DNA from: an uncultured Methanobrevibacter sp.
Lineage (GTDB): Archaea; Methanobacteriota; Methanobacteria; Methanobacteriales; Methanobacteriaceae
Assembly (NCBI RefSeq): GCF_902788255.1
Contig: NZ_CADAJR010000024.1
Coordinates: forward strand, 1-62,647
Reading direction: 5' to 3'
Length of the DNA: 62,647 nt
Within the stretch, counting starts at the first letter, position 1; each line of letters starts with the position of its first letter. Positions 40,445 to 49,881 of this stretch are shown here, piece by piece. The translations under genes were made by a program, and so were the position numbers. Below the pieces are notes generated by a model that did not search any database, was not told where the DNA came from, and saw nothing but the letters and a program-made list of their open reading frames with translations.

Positions 40445-41779
40445 ATGGTAGATCGTGGATTTGGATTAGCATTAGAAGACCCTCAACATTACGGTGAGGT
40501 ATTATCCACTACAGATTTTAACGAATCTGACTTGGATTGGTGGAGTGAAGCAGATTCAGCTGACTTCAAATTAAATGATAAACCAGTTACTAAATCTGGT
40601 TCAAGTAGAATGAATAAACGTTCACGTGCAGGAATTATCAAACCAACTGGAAGCACAAGTGCCGATGCAGATTTGCAAAGGTTTGCATGGTATTTCCGAG
40701 CATACTTAGATGAATATAAATACACTCATGGCTCTGGAGATGTGCATACTCATGAGTTCTGGGGCAGTGAAAATAAAAAACTCCAATCATTTAGAGCAGT
40801 TTATGTAGCAGATCAACTCAAAAAATATATCTTTGGATTGCTTTGTGATGGATTAAAATTTGAAGTATCAGATGAATCCATGAGTGTATCTGTGGATTGG
40901 ATTTATAAAACAGAACATGCTGGAATAATTGGCAGAAACGGTGAAACATTCACCAAACCAGAAGAATTAATCAATGATTTATTTGTAATGTTCTATGATA
41001 TCTTCTTAGATTTAGATGGTAAACCAATGGAAGGTATTGGAACTAACTTATCCTTTGAAGGTAAAAACAATCTTGCTTCAGATAAAACTGTAGGCTTTGG
41101 TTCAAGAGCTCCGCAAGGCCAAGCTTTAGCTCAAAAAAGAGAAAACACTCCAAGTGTAACAATTGGTTTAACTGAAGATACCATCGAATCAATTATCAAA
41201 GCGGAATATGGTAAAGTTGGTGAATTTGAACCAGGTGACAGTGGTGCATATGAACCTTCAAGATGTACAATTTTAGAGATCCCATTTGGAATAACTGTTC
41301 GCATGTGCGAATATCCTGATTTGATGATGAGAATATTATTCCCAATGTGCACTTTAGCTGTTGAATACGATATGTCTGGTGCAGATAGTATTGATGCAAC
41401 TATCAGTATGGAAACTTTAGGTTCTAATGAAATCACCTTGGAAGATGGTGAGACAAAAGTTCAAACTGATATGTATGTATTATTAAAAAATAATCAAACT
41501 GAATTAGGTGTTGATGATTCTCCCATAGGTGAGGAAAATCCTGAAACAGTAAGTATTAGTGTATCAGTAAATGATGGGGAAAATCCAGTATCTGGAGCAA
41601 CAGTAAGCATTGATGAAATCACATCAACTACTGGAAGTGCAGGAGGATGCACATTAAACAATGTTCCAACAGGCAGTCAAACAATCACAGTCACTGCCGA
41701 TGGATTTGAAGAATACTCCCAAACAATCAATGTTTCAAGTGAAACTACAGAATTAACAATAACATTAACAGAGGTGTAA
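40445..41779 (+). CDS. Major tail tube protein with C-terminal Ig-like domain
   Basis: About 444 residues. The tail tube part ends near 350; after a short linker (DDSPIGEENPETV) comes an Ig-like domain (SISVSVNDGENPVSGATVSI, GSAGGCTLNNVPTGSQTITV, to the end), the same type as the capsid extension at 38769. Ig-like decorations on tail tubes are known in siphoviruses and may bind cell surfaces. ATG 40445 follows GGTGAATAGAA and is preferred over upstream ATGs at 40427 and 40430. Confidence 0.75.
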   Translation: MVDRGFGLALEDPQHYGEVLSTTDFNESDLDWWSEADSADFKLNDKPVTKSGSSRMNKRSRAGIIKPTGSTSADADLQRFAWYFRAYLDEYKYTHGSGDVHTHEFWGSENKKLQSFRAVYVADQLKKYIFGLLCDGLKFEVSDESMSVSVDWIYKTEHAGIIGRNGETFTKPEELINDLFVMFYDIFLDLDGKPMEGIGTNLSFEGKNNLASDKTVGFGSRAPQGQALAQKRENTPSVTIGLTEDTIESIIKAEYGKVGEFEPGDSGAYEPSRCTILEIPFGITVRMCEYPDLMMRILFPMCTLAVEYDMSGADSIDATISMETLGSNEITLEDGETKVQTDMYVLLKNNQTELGVDDSPIGEENPETVSISVSVNDGENPVSGATVSIDEITSTTGSAGGCTLNNVPTGSQTITVTADGFEEYSQTINVSSETTELTITLTEV

Positions 41780-41783
41780 AATT

Positions 41784-42227
41784 ATGGCATTATTATCTAT
41801 ATCTGAAATTTTAAATGGAAAAGATGACTTTCAAGAACATTATATTGAGTCTCTTGGTGGTGAAATTTGTTTAAGGCCTTTAACCAGTGGGGAATGGGAT
41901 AGGATAGATGAAATCAAACAAAAAGATTTGGGTGATTACACTATCAATGAAAAAACAGTCACTAAAAAGAAAAGAAGAGTTAAAGGTGAAATGGAATCAC
42001 GTGCTAAATTTAATATTAATGCTTCCAGTAAAGCTACTAAAAAAGCAATGTATGAGGCAATTAGATTAAGTACTGATAATGAGGGTAATCCTGAAAAATG
42101 GAAACTTGAAGATATTAAACGTTTACACAAAAATGAAATCACTGAAATTTATGAAAAAATTGAAGAGATTTCTGGCGTAGATGAGGAGGATATTGAAGAT
42201 GTAGAAGACTTTCCTGAAAACGGATGA
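41784..42227 (+). CDS. Tail assembly chaperone (gpG-like)
   Basis: A 147-residue acidic protein in the gpG position between tail tube and tape measure. Begins ALLSISEILNGKDDFQEHYI; ends in an acidic tail (VDEEDIEDVEDFPENG). The stop at 42225-42227 lies in an overlap with a second frame that encodes a gpT-like extension, as in most long-tailed viruses. Confidence 0.72.
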   Translation: MALLSISEILNGKDDFQEHYIESLGGEICLRPLTSGEWDRIDEIKQKDLGDYTINEKTVTKKKRRVKGEMESRAKFNINASSKATKKAMYEAIRLSTDNEGNPEKWKLEDIKRLHKNEITEIYEKIEEISGVDEEDIEDVEDFPENG

Positions 42228-42366
42228 AGGAAAAAATATTATATGGCTTGATTACTGTGGCTATCATTTAGCAGACAAGCAAAATGATTTAACACCACTT
42301 CAAGCATACTTCATCAGTAAAGGTAGACATGAACTATATCGGGAGATGAATAAAGTAAAAGAATAA
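42205..42366 (+). CDS. Frameshift extension of the tail chaperone (gpT-like)
   Basis: An open frame from 42205 to the TAA at 42364-42366, in the +1 (or -2) frame of the chaperone gene and with no start codon of its own. It encodes TFLKTDEGKNIIWLDYCGYH, then LADKQNDLTPLQAYFISKGR and HELYREMNKVKE, protein-like and typical of a gpT end. The shift must occur in 42205-42227, which includes CTGAAAACGGATGAA. The -1 frame is closed by a TGA at 42215. Confidence 0.65.
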   Translation, partial: KTFLKTDEGKNIIWLDYCGYHLADKQNDLTPLQAYFISKGRHELYREMNKVKE

Positions 42367-42433
42367 AAAAAACTCTTTTTTTTATTCATCTCCTTTTTTT
42401 ATAAAACAAATTTATATGGGAGGTGAAATGAGG

Positions 42434-45400
42434 ATGGTATCCAAACAAGTCATAAAAGTAATAATCGAAGCAGAAGAAACCATAAGTAAAGCAGCAAAAC
42501 AAGCAGAAAAAGCCATCAAAGACATGGGAACCAGTGGAAAACAAAGCATGGATGGAATAAATCAAGCTTCACGAACTGCACAACAAACCATGTCAAGAAT
42601 GGAAAAATTCGTGAAAACAGTACAAACCAAATTTGATAGTCTGCGAAAAAGTGGATCCAATGCATTCGACAAAATCAAACAAAAAGTTGGAAACGCAGTC
42701 AACAGCATAGGCCGAATCACAAATGTTTCAAGTACTGCTTCCAAAGCAATGGAACGAATCAAAGGAGTATCGGATTCGGTTAAAAATAAAATATCATCAT
42801 TAGGTTCATCTAGTCAAAAAACATTTTCTGAAGTAACTAACAGTGAACAAAAAGCATTAGGTCAATTACAACAACTAGGTACTGAAGCAGTGGTTGTAGC
42901 TTCAAATATTAATAATGATTTTATACCTGTAAAAGGAACCATAGTCGGTACTGGAAATGTATTTGATACACTAAAAAATAAAATTGTTGAATTTAGTGGA
43001 ATAGCAAAAAACTCCATATCTGGAGCATTTAAAAATAGTATAACTGGTGCAAAAAATAAATTACGCACTTTAATTCCAAGTATCGATTCAATTAAAAAGA
43101 AACTTAAAGAATTAACCACTGCATCCCGTAATTCTGGAGCAGGATTAGGATTCCTTAGAAGTGCAGCAAGCATGACTGTAGGGATGATTGGGTATGATCT
43201 AGTTAATGCATTCACACAATCTGCAAGAGCAAATATTAATGCTCAAGCAAAAATTGATGCATTCGGTAATAGACTTCAGATGTCTGGTTCTAAATTAGAC
43301 TCATTTAAATCTGATTTAAGCAGTTTACAAAGTGAATTCAGAAAAGTAGATATGGATGCTATTGGTGCTTCAGCATTAGAGATGGGTGTAAAATTTGGCC
43401 TAGCTAGTGATGACATGACTGAATTGTCAAGAACTGTTGCCATTGCATCATCTGCATTTGTGAGTGAAGGAAGAACACAAGAAGATGCTATTCTTGCAGT
43501 GTCCGATGCATTAGATGGTCAAATGAAAAGGATGTTGGAGTTGGGTATTGATGAACAAAAACTCATTGATAATGGTTTTAATGGAAACTATGAAGATAAA
43601 AATAATCTTCTCCAAGCATTGAATAGCACATTAAGTACAATGGGTTTTGAAGAAACCGCAAGGCAAGTAAAAACTTTAGATGATGCGTATGCTGCAATAT
43701 CTGTTAGTGGTGGGCAATTATTGTCCTCAATATTAGTTCCATTAACTCCTTATTTGGTTGCGATTTCTAGTGCATTTTATGATTGTGTTATCCAAGCTAA
43801 AGCTTTCATCAAATCAATACAAGAGGCATGGAATAACATGCCTGATTGGCAAAAAGATGCTATTGCTATCGGGTTAATAGCGGGAGCAATACTTTTATTT
43901 ATAGGATATCTTGGTGGGTTGCCAGGCATCTTAATGCGTATTGTTTCATTATTGGCTCCAATTATAAGTACCATTTCTGCTATTAATTTACCTCTCATTG
44001 CTATTGTTGCGATAATAGGAGCTATTGTTTACGCAGTATATGAAGTGGGCAAAGCTTTTGGTTGGTGGACGGATGTTGGTTCAATGTTGGCTGCCATAAC
44101 TGATGGAGTAATGCGTCTTTGGAATGCATTTATTAATCATCCTGATGTTCAAGGTGCCTTGTCTGCAATTAGTGGTGCTTTAAGTTGGTTGGCTGATGGT
44201 CTTGCATGGGCAGGTCAACAAGTTCTTAATTTCTTTGGAGTAAGTACCGGTAGTGATTGGGATATTGTTTCCAGTATTATCCATGGAATTGGTGATGCTT
44301 GGAATGGACTTAAAGGAGCAATCGGATGGGTAGTAAGTACCGCTACTAGTATATGGAATGCATTTAATAATGTAATGAATGTATTAGGTCCATTTGGTAA
44401 TTCATTATTGATGCTTGCAGGTCCTGTAGGGGCGGTTGTTGCAATTCTCAGAACAATAATCTGTATATTATTAGGTTGTAGTCCAGGTATTGTTCCTGCT
44501 TTGGAAAAAGTACTTGAAGTATTTGGTGTTGTTTGGAATGCTATTGTATCATTATTAGCGGGTATTATTCCTAGTGTTTTAACTGCTATCCAACCAGTAT
44601 TGAATATATTAACATTAATTGCTAATTTCTTGTTAACCACATTCCAGTTTGCATGGCAAACAATGATATTAGTCTTCATGACTGTCTGGAATCACTTGCA
44701 GGTAATTATTCAAATATTCAGTCAGTTCTTAAGTGGTCAAATCACATTAAGTGCAATGCTTACTCAAATATGGCAAGTTATCAAAGCAATGTTCTTCTCA
44801 GTATTGACAATTATAATTACTCGAGTGGCTTCATTTTCCAAAAGTTTGGTGTCACGTGCCATAAGTGCTGCTAGAGGATTTGTCAATGCAATCATATCTC
44901 GGGTATCAAGTCTTCCGGGAAGAGTATATTCCTACCTCATAAGTGTTGCTAGTAGAATTATTAGTGCCGGTGCAAGTTGGGTAAGTAATGGAATTAGTAC
45001 TGCTTCAAATCTGGTGTCTGGTGTAATCAATCGTGTTCAACAATTACCTGGAAAAGTTTACACAGAATTCATGAACATTGGCTCCAGAATAATGAGTGCC
45101 GGTTCAGACCTCATTAACAAGGCTAAAAATATTGGTAAAAACATTGTTGATGGATTACTTGGAGCAATGGGTATTCACTCACCAGGTATTATTCAAACTA
45201 AAGTTGTCACAGAATTCAAGGACATGGTTGGTGGAATTGGAGATCAAATTAAACCTGCCGGTGAAATCGCTAAAGAATTCGGTGAAACCATAGTGGATGA
45301 ATTTGGAAATCCAACACTTGCTGCCGACACCAGTCTAGTTCAAGATTTAGATGCTCCCGATATGAACATGAATGTTGGAGTAGATACAAGTCAATTAACA

Positions 45401-46885
45401 ACTGCAAATCAAGATGTCATTAACCAATATGATAATCTTGCAAGTATGACTGGTTTAAGCTTACAAAATATGGTCTCCCAAGACCGTACTGCATTCGCTA
45501 ATATACAGGCTAATGACTCTGCTCAAATGAGTAATATTACTAATACTGTTGGAAATAAAATGCGTCAAATGACCAATAGTGTTAAAACAAATATGAACAG
45601 TATTGTTGCTAAAAACAAACAGGGTTTCGTTTCAGCTAAAAACAATACAACTACTCAATTAAACAATATGGTTAACAAGACCAAGACAGCTAACAGTAAA
45701 ATGATTAACAGTTGGAAAGGAATGAGTAATGATGTCATAAGCTTTGCAGGTAAAATCAAAACTCGATCAAGTCAACACTTTGACCAATTAGGAAGTAAAA
45801 TAGGATCATTCTATCGTAAACTTCAAAACCCTGGAGGATTTGGAGCAGGACCAGCAAGTCCAAGTGGCAGAGTTTCAACTGTAAAACGTTCAGGTAACAA
45901 TGGATTCCGCAGCATAGCAAACGCAATTAGAAATGCTCAATTACCTCAATACATGAGTCTAGGTGAAATAAGAAGAAATCCTTTAGTTTCTAATATAGAT
46001 ATTGGTTCCTATATCACAGCTGGAAAAAATAATCTATTTAAAGTATCAGACCTTGTACAATCAGGTAACATTAAAATTCCAGTTGGATTTGAAGATCCAA
46101 GAAACAAGGGTGCAGGAGGTTGGTTGGATAATGTGGGAACACATGTCAATAAAATCAAATCCACTGCCAATAATTGGAGCATGAAAGGACCTAAAATCAT
46201 AGGTAAATATGCAACCAGTATTGGATTCAAAGTAAAAGACTTTGAAAATAGTGTTCCTAAAATTGACTTTGCTACATTCAAAAAGATGGCAGAGGATGTA
46301 TTCAGTCAATGTCATTACAGTTTCTACTATGACTCAAATAAGTATGGTAACTGGATGACTGCATTCCAACATGGGGACATGAACTGTAGTGATTCATCAG
46401 ATGCCCTCATTGCATTCGCACATGCATGTGGTTTACCTGCCTACAAAGTTCATGGACATTGGAATAAATTCGGTCATTTCTGGGCAAATGTGGCAGGACG
46501 TAAAATGGATACAACCGGATGGATGAACCAAAGAAACTGGACTCCAAGTGCAAGTCATGCCGGTCCTGCACCAAAAGGATTAACCTTTGGTGAATTTGTA
46601 GATGCAATCAAACAAACAAATGAATCTGAACCAACAACTGTAAACGATAATGATGATGTGGAAATCAATGGAAAAGTAACAGTTGAACATATACACAGAT
46701 TCATCGATTTACCTGATTCAATCTCAGCAGAAGAAGTGGCAAGATTAATCAATGAAGCACCAGAAGATGATAATTGGTTAATCAAACTAATCAAATTATT
46801 AGTTAAAGACCGCAACTTCCAGAACTTGGATTTGAAAGAAAAATTAAAAATAGAAAGAAAAAATAAACGTGCAAGAGGAATCTAA
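42434..46885 (+). CDS. Tape measure protein with C-terminal transglutaminase-like peptidase domain
   Basis: About 1483 residues. The N-terminal part is a long coiled coil (KQVIKVIIEAEETISKAAKQ onward). Several hydrophobic segments (about 475-560 and 640-720) are typical of tape measures. The C-terminal part (about 1280-1370) has MNCSDSSDALIAFAHACGLP, then WNKFGHFWANVAGRKMDTTG: a Cys-His-Asp triad of a transglutaminase-like peptidase, as in pseudomurein endoisopeptidases. GGAGGTGA at 42419-42426 selects ATG 42434. The protein sets tail length and probably helps open the wall during entry. Confidence 0.85.
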   Translation: MVSKQVIKVIIEAEETISKAAKQAEKAIKDMGTSGKQSMDGINQASRTAQQTMSRMEKFVKTVQTKFDSLRKSGSNAFDKIKQKVGNAVNSIGRITNVSSTASKAMERIKGVSDSVKNKISSLGSSSQKTFSEVTNSEQKALGQLQQLGTEAVVVASNINNDFIPVKGTIVGTGNVFDTLKNKIVEFSGIAKNSISGAFKNSITGAKNKLRTLIPSIDSIKKKLKELTTASRNSGAGLGFLRSAASMTVGMIGYDLVNAFTQSARANINAQAKIDAFGNRLQMSGSKLDSFKSDLSSLQSEFRKVDMDAIGASALEMGVKFGLASDDMTELSRTVAIASSAFVSEGRTQEDAILAVSDALDGQMKRMLELGIDEQKLIDNGFNGNYEDKNNLLQALNSTLSTMGFEETARQVKTLDDAYAAISVSGGQLLSSILVPLTPYLVAISSAFYDCVIQAKAFIKSIQEAWNNMPDWQKDAIAIGLIAGAILLFIGYLGGLPGILMRIVSLLAPIISTISAINLPLIAIVAIIGAIVYAVYEVGKAFGWWTDVGSMLAAITDGVMRLWNAFINHPDVQGALSAISGALSWLADGLAWAGQQVLNFFGVSTGSDWDIVSSIIHGIGDAWNGLKGAIGWVVSTATSIWNAFNNVMNVLGPFGNSLLMLAGPVGAVVAILRTIICILLGCSPGIVPALEKVLEVFGVVWNAIVSLLAGIIPSVLTAIQPVLNILTLIANFLLTTFQFAWQTMILVFMTVWNHLQVIIQIFSQFLSGQITLSAMLTQIWQVIKAMFFSVLTIIITRVASFSKSLVSRAISAARGFVNAIISRVSSLPGRVYSYLISVASRIISAGASWVSNGISTASNLVSGVINRVQQLPGKVYTEFMNIGSRIMSAGSDLINKAKNIGKNIVDGLLGAMGIHSPGIIQTKVVTEFKDMVGGIGDQIKPAGEIAKEFGETIVDEFGNPTLAADTSLVQDLDAPDMNMNVGVDTSQLTTANQDVINQYDNLASMTGLSLQNMVSQDRTAFANIQANDSAQMSNITNTVGNKMRQMTNSVKTNMNSIVAKNKQGFVSAKNNTTTQLNNMVNKTKTANSKMINSWKGMSNDVISFAGKIKTRSSQHFDQLGSKIGSFYRKLQNPGGFGAGPASPSGRVSTVKRSGNNGFRSIANAIRNAQLPQYMSLGEIRRNPLVSNIDIGSYITAGKNNLFKVSDLVQSGNIKIPVGFEDPRNKGAGGWLDNVGTHVNKIKSTANNWSMKGPKIIGKYATSIGFKVKDFENSVPKIDFATFKKMAEDVFSQCHYSFYYDSNKYGNWMTAFQHGDMNCSDSSDALIAFAHACGLPAYKVHGHWNKFGHFWANVAGRKMDTTGWMNQRNWTPSASHAGPAPKGLTFGEFVDAIKQTNESEPTTVNDNDDVEINGKVTVEHIHRFIDLPDSISAEEVARLINEAPEDDNWLIKLIKLLVKDRNFQNLDLKEKLKIERKNKRARGI

Positions 46886-48220
46886 ATGGTTGAAAAAATA
46901 ACCATAAAACCAACAAAGGTTAGAGGACAGGGAAATGTCCTCGAACCTAAAACTATAGAAAATTATAAAGAATTAAATTGCGAAATAGAATCAGTAGAAG
47001 AATCAACAGTTAATGTTAATGTCTTTAAATTAACTCCATTATTTTTTGAGTTAGGGTTTACTGATAATTCAAACAATAATATCACTGAATTTTACTCAAA
47101 CACTCAAATAAATGTAGAAGCAAGTGTAAGGTACTCAAACAGTAATGTTGTTACTAGTGATGAACGATTAACAAATCAATTATTAGGATTAACTCTTGAT
47201 GGTCAACGATTAGTAAGTCGCTATGTTGATTCTCAAGGATATTGGAGACAAAAATATAATATTGGAAGATTATCTCCAGGAATACATGAATTTTATTTGG
47301 ACTTCAAAGGTATAGTAAGTCAAATCTTTAAGGTAAATGTCTTAAAAAGTATCGGATCTATTACATTAACAAGCAATAAATCTGAAACTTACCTCGGTGA
47401 AAATATTACTTGGACTGCAAATGTGAAAGATGATGATGGTACACCTTTGCCTGAAAAGACGGTTATATTCTTTAATAGTAGCACTGGTGAGATTTTAAGC
47501 ACAAAACAAACAGATAATAATGGAGAATGTACATTCACACATGCAGAAACAGGTATTGTTTCTGCATTAGGATACCGTTCAATTAATATACGGGCTACAT
47601 GTACTGATGTAAATTCTAATATCATAACAGGCACTTACTGGAATCATAATGCTCAATCTGTATCATGTGAAATTGACAAAACTGAATCTTATGTTGGCGA
47701 ACCAATATATCTGCAAGTAACATTTTATGACCATTTCAACAATATTGTAGATGGGACAGTATGTATCGATGGAGCAAACTCCAATGAATATTCTATCGAA
47801 GAAAAGAATCACAAATCATATATAACATATACTCCACAATCCAAAGGAACCAAGTCCTTAAAACTATACCTCTGTGGTTTCTCATATAACATATACACCA
47901 ATAAAGAAATTGTTGTAAATGCATACGATGCATCGTTAACAATCAATACTCCAGAATGGATACCTTATGGAGGGTCTTTGGCGATTGAATCAACACTATT
48001 AAAAGATCAACAACCTCAAAATGAGAATTTAAAATTATATGTTAATAATGAATTTAAAGCCACCATTAATAGTCAAGGGATTTATGATTATGAAGGATTA
48101 CCTAAAGGAACTAATACTATTAAAATAGTACTTGACGTCCCAAAATATGAATATACTGAAGTAACAAAAACAGTTTACTGTGGAGCAACAGTCACAATTG
48201 ACAATGTAACTAAAAATTAA
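46886..48220 (+). CDS. Adhesin-like protein with Ig-like repeats
   Basis: A 444-residue protein with no signal peptide. Contains several Ig-like beta domains: ITLTSNKSETYLGENITWTA, then KDDDGTPLPEKTVIFFNSST and DNNGECTFTHAETG; and CEIDKTESYVGEPIYLQVTF. These resemble domains of methanogen adhesins, probably acquired from host surface proteins. It lies between tape measure and a second adhesin gene, so it is probably a tail fibre or part of the tail tip. Confidence 0.68.
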   Translation: MVEKITIKPTKVRGQGNVLEPKTIENYKELNCEIESVEESTVNVNVFKLTPLFFELGFTDNSNNNITEFYSNTQINVEASVRYSNSNVVTSDERLTNQLLGLTLDGQRLVSRYVDSQGYWRQKYNIGRLSPGIHEFYLDFKGIVSQIFKVNVLKSIGSITLTSNKSETYLGENITWTANVKDDDGTPLPEKTVIFFNSSTGEILSTKQTDNNGECTFTHAETGIVSALGYRSINIRATCTDVNSNIITGTYWNHNAQSVSCEIDKTESYVGEPIYLQVTFYDHFNNIVDGTVCIDGANSNEYSIEEKNHKSYITYTPQSKGTKSLKLYLCGFSYNIYTNKEIVVNAYDASLTINTPEWIPYGGSLAIESTLLKDQQPQNENLKLYVNNEFKATINSQGIYDYEGLPKGTNTIKIVLDVPKYEYTEVTKTVYCGATVTIDNVTKN

Positions 48221-48236
48221 AAAAGGAGGAATAAAT

Positions 48237-49247
48237 ATGGCAAATAGTGAAGACACCCCAATTACCCCAAATTATGTTACTGTATCAGGAAGAGTAACCC
48301 CAATCGATGGAATTTACCGAGAAAAGATTCCGGTCAAAATATCTCAAGAAGAAGGAATGGAAGAAACATTATATACTGATAGTGAGGGTTATTATGAAGG
48401 AACAATACTTCTTGGCTCATCAAATGACATTATAGCAAAAGTAGGTAATGATAAAGCAATATGGAAACTCATTGATGGAATTGTATTAAGTTCAGATAAA
48501 CAAATCATTAGTTATAATGGAGGGAACAATCCTGAATGTGCAACTATTACAGCTCAATTAACAAAAAATAACTCTAATGTTAACATATCGGGGGAGAATA
48601 TAACGTTTGAAATAAGAAAAAAATCTGATGATTCTCTTGTTGAAACTTTAACCGCTACTACTGATAGTTCTGGAATTGCTACTGTATCTTACTACGGAAA
48701 GGGTGCAGGAGATATTTATATTAAAGCAAGTTGCATGTTTGTATCCAAAAGATACGATGTTCATGATTGCTTGTGGGGTACTGATGGGTCAAGTGTTGGA
48801 AGTCTTGAAGTTGGTTCAGGTGTCAGTTGTACCAGTAATGGAGATTATATTACTATTACAACCAATACAAGTGGAGAAAAGTATGTTAAATTGCCAGTAA
48901 ACCTTCCATCAGAGTTTGAATTTACTACCGAAATCGCAGAGAATGGTAATATCAATTATATTGCTTGGCAAATCCACAATGGTCAATATTACGGATATGG
49001 TGCAGGAACTAATGGTGCAGGAACTAATGGTGCAGTTAGAATTAGTGGAAGTTCAGTAAACAACAATTATAGTTGGACAAAAGGACACATCTTAAAGATT
49101 ATTCGCCAAAATGGAACAGTAAGTGTTTATTACGATAATACTTTACTAACATCAAATAATATTGACTTTACTGGCTACGATATAGGTTTCTACACCAATC
49201 AAGGAAGAGTACAACACTTGAAAAACATAATGCTCAAACCATTATAA
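48237..49247 (+). CDS. Adhesin with Ig-like domain and variable lectin-like C-terminus (expressed form)
   Basis: A 336-residue protein. The first half has two Ig-like units (PNYVTVSGRVTPIDGIYREK; ATITAQLTKNNSNVNISGEN). The second half, after YYGKGAGDIYIKA (about 155), is a concanavalin/laminin G-like domain, ending KNIMLKPL. A tandem duplication GAGTNGAGTNGA is at about 255. GGAGG at 48224-48228 precedes the ATG. A homologous alternative C-terminus lies convergently on the minus strand. Probably the receptor-binding protein. Confidence 0.72.
   Translation: MANSEDTPITPNYVTVSGRVTPIDGIYREKIPVKISQEEGMEETLYTDSEGYYEGTILLGSSNDIIAKVGNDKAIWKLIDGIVLSSDKQIISYNGGNNPECATITAQLTKNNSNVNISGENITFEIRKKSDDSLVETLTATTDSSGIATVSYYGKGAGDIYIKASCMFVSKRYDVHDCLWGTDGSSVGSLEVGSGVSCTSNGDYITITTNTSGEKYVKLPVNLPSEFEFTTEIAENGNINYIAWQIHNGQYYGYGAGTNGAGTNGAVRISGSSVNNNYSWTKGHILKIIRQNGTVSVYYDNTLLTSNNIDFTGYDIGFYTNQGRVQHLKNIMLKPL
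48682..48725 (+). repeat. Left inverted repeat of the adhesin cassette
   Basis: The 44-base segment starting CTGTATCTTACTACGGAAAG matches the minus strand of 49776-49819 at 36 of 44 positions. It encodes the junction VSYYGKGAGDIYIK between constant and variable parts of the adhesin. CTACGGAAA is the longest exact core. Confidence 0.65.
48999..49033 (+). repeat. Short tandem repeat in the lectin-like domain
   Basis: The 15-base unit GGTGCAGGAACTAAT occurs twice in tandem and is followed by a further partial copy, encoding GAGTN-GAGTN-GA. It keeps the reading frame and could vary by slippage. Confidence 0.6.
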
Positions 49248-49253
49248 TGGTTT
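49236..49253. repeat. Perfect palindrome at the convergent ends of the two adhesin cassettes
   Basis: AAACCATTATAATGGTTT is a perfect 18-base palindrome. Read on either strand it encodes the shared C-terminus KPL and stop, so the forward and the reverse cassette end within the same bases. Confidence 0.75.
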
Positions 49254-49826
49254 AACTTTAATATTCTTTATTTGACCTGAATTTGACCCATTCCAAGCAT
49301 CAAAACCTACTCCTAATTGGGTGGGATTCCAGGGTGTTGTAAATGTTGCTGCGAATACATCATCAAAATAAAGAGTGTATTGTCCGTTTTCTTTTATAAT
49401 TTTAATATTTTGCCACTCATTATATTTTTTTGTCGCTCCACTATCAAATGGATAATCAGTAAAATTTCCATTCGTAATTACTCTAACATATGATCCTAGT
49501 ATCTGAACATAATTACCATTATAATGGGTTGTGGTGGTTGCAACAATTGGCACAATGGTATAATTAATGTGATACACATCAAAACTTAAAATCCATTCAT
49601 TTGTGTTATCAAATCCTTTTACATATCCACTTTTACCGCTTAAAATACCACCAGAACAAGTAATTGAACCTCTACTGAAATTACCAGTCGGTTCAGTACC
49701 ATCAAGTTTAAATGCTTTTTTACAATCTTCTATAATGTAGTTTTCTGTCACAATTATTGGATTACTACTAAAACATTTTATATATAAATCTCCCGTACCT
49801 TTTCCGTAGAAATATACAGCGAAAAA
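49242..49826 (-). CDS. Silent alternative C-terminal cassette of the adhesin (inverted)
   Basis: The minus-strand frame is open from 49826 and has no ribosome binding site; the first start-like codon (GTG) is at 49751. It begins AVYFYGKGTGDLYIK, homologous to the YYGKGAGDIYIK junction of the expressed adhesin, and continues as a different lectin-like domain (ITCSGGILSGKSGYVKGFD) ending KNIKVKPL. A stop codon lies just upstream of the homology, so the frame is headless. It would be expressed only after inversion of the segment. Confidence 0.7.
   Translation of the reverse strand, partial: FFAVYFYGKGTGDLYIKCFSSNPIIVTENYIIEDCKKAFKLDGTEPTGNFSRGSITCSGGILSGKSGYVKGFDNTNEWILSFDVYHINYTIVPIVATTTTHYNGNYVQILGSYVRVITNGNFTDYPFDSGATKKYNEWQNIKIIKENGQYTLYFDDVFAATFTTPWNPTQLGVGFDAWNGSNSGQIKNIKVKPL
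49776..49819 (-). repeat. Right inverted repeat of the adhesin cassette
   Basis: On the minus strand this starts CTGTATATTTCTACGGAAAA and matches 48682-48725 at 36 of 44 bases. It marks the outer end of the silent cassette. Confidence 0.65.
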
Positions 49827-49827
49827 T

Positions 49828-49856
49828 TAATTCGTTACAGTGTATTTTGAATAGGA
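49828..49856 (+). repeat. Copy 3 of the TTCGTTACAGTG element
   Basis: TTCGTTACAGTG at 49831-49842 and TTTTGAA at 49845-49851, directly outside the right inverted repeat of the adhesin cassette and 26 bp before the distal tail gene's start. The T-rich lead is weaker than in the other two copies. Confidence 0.65.
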
Positions 49857-49881
49857 ATTTTTATTATAGGAGCTGTTATTT

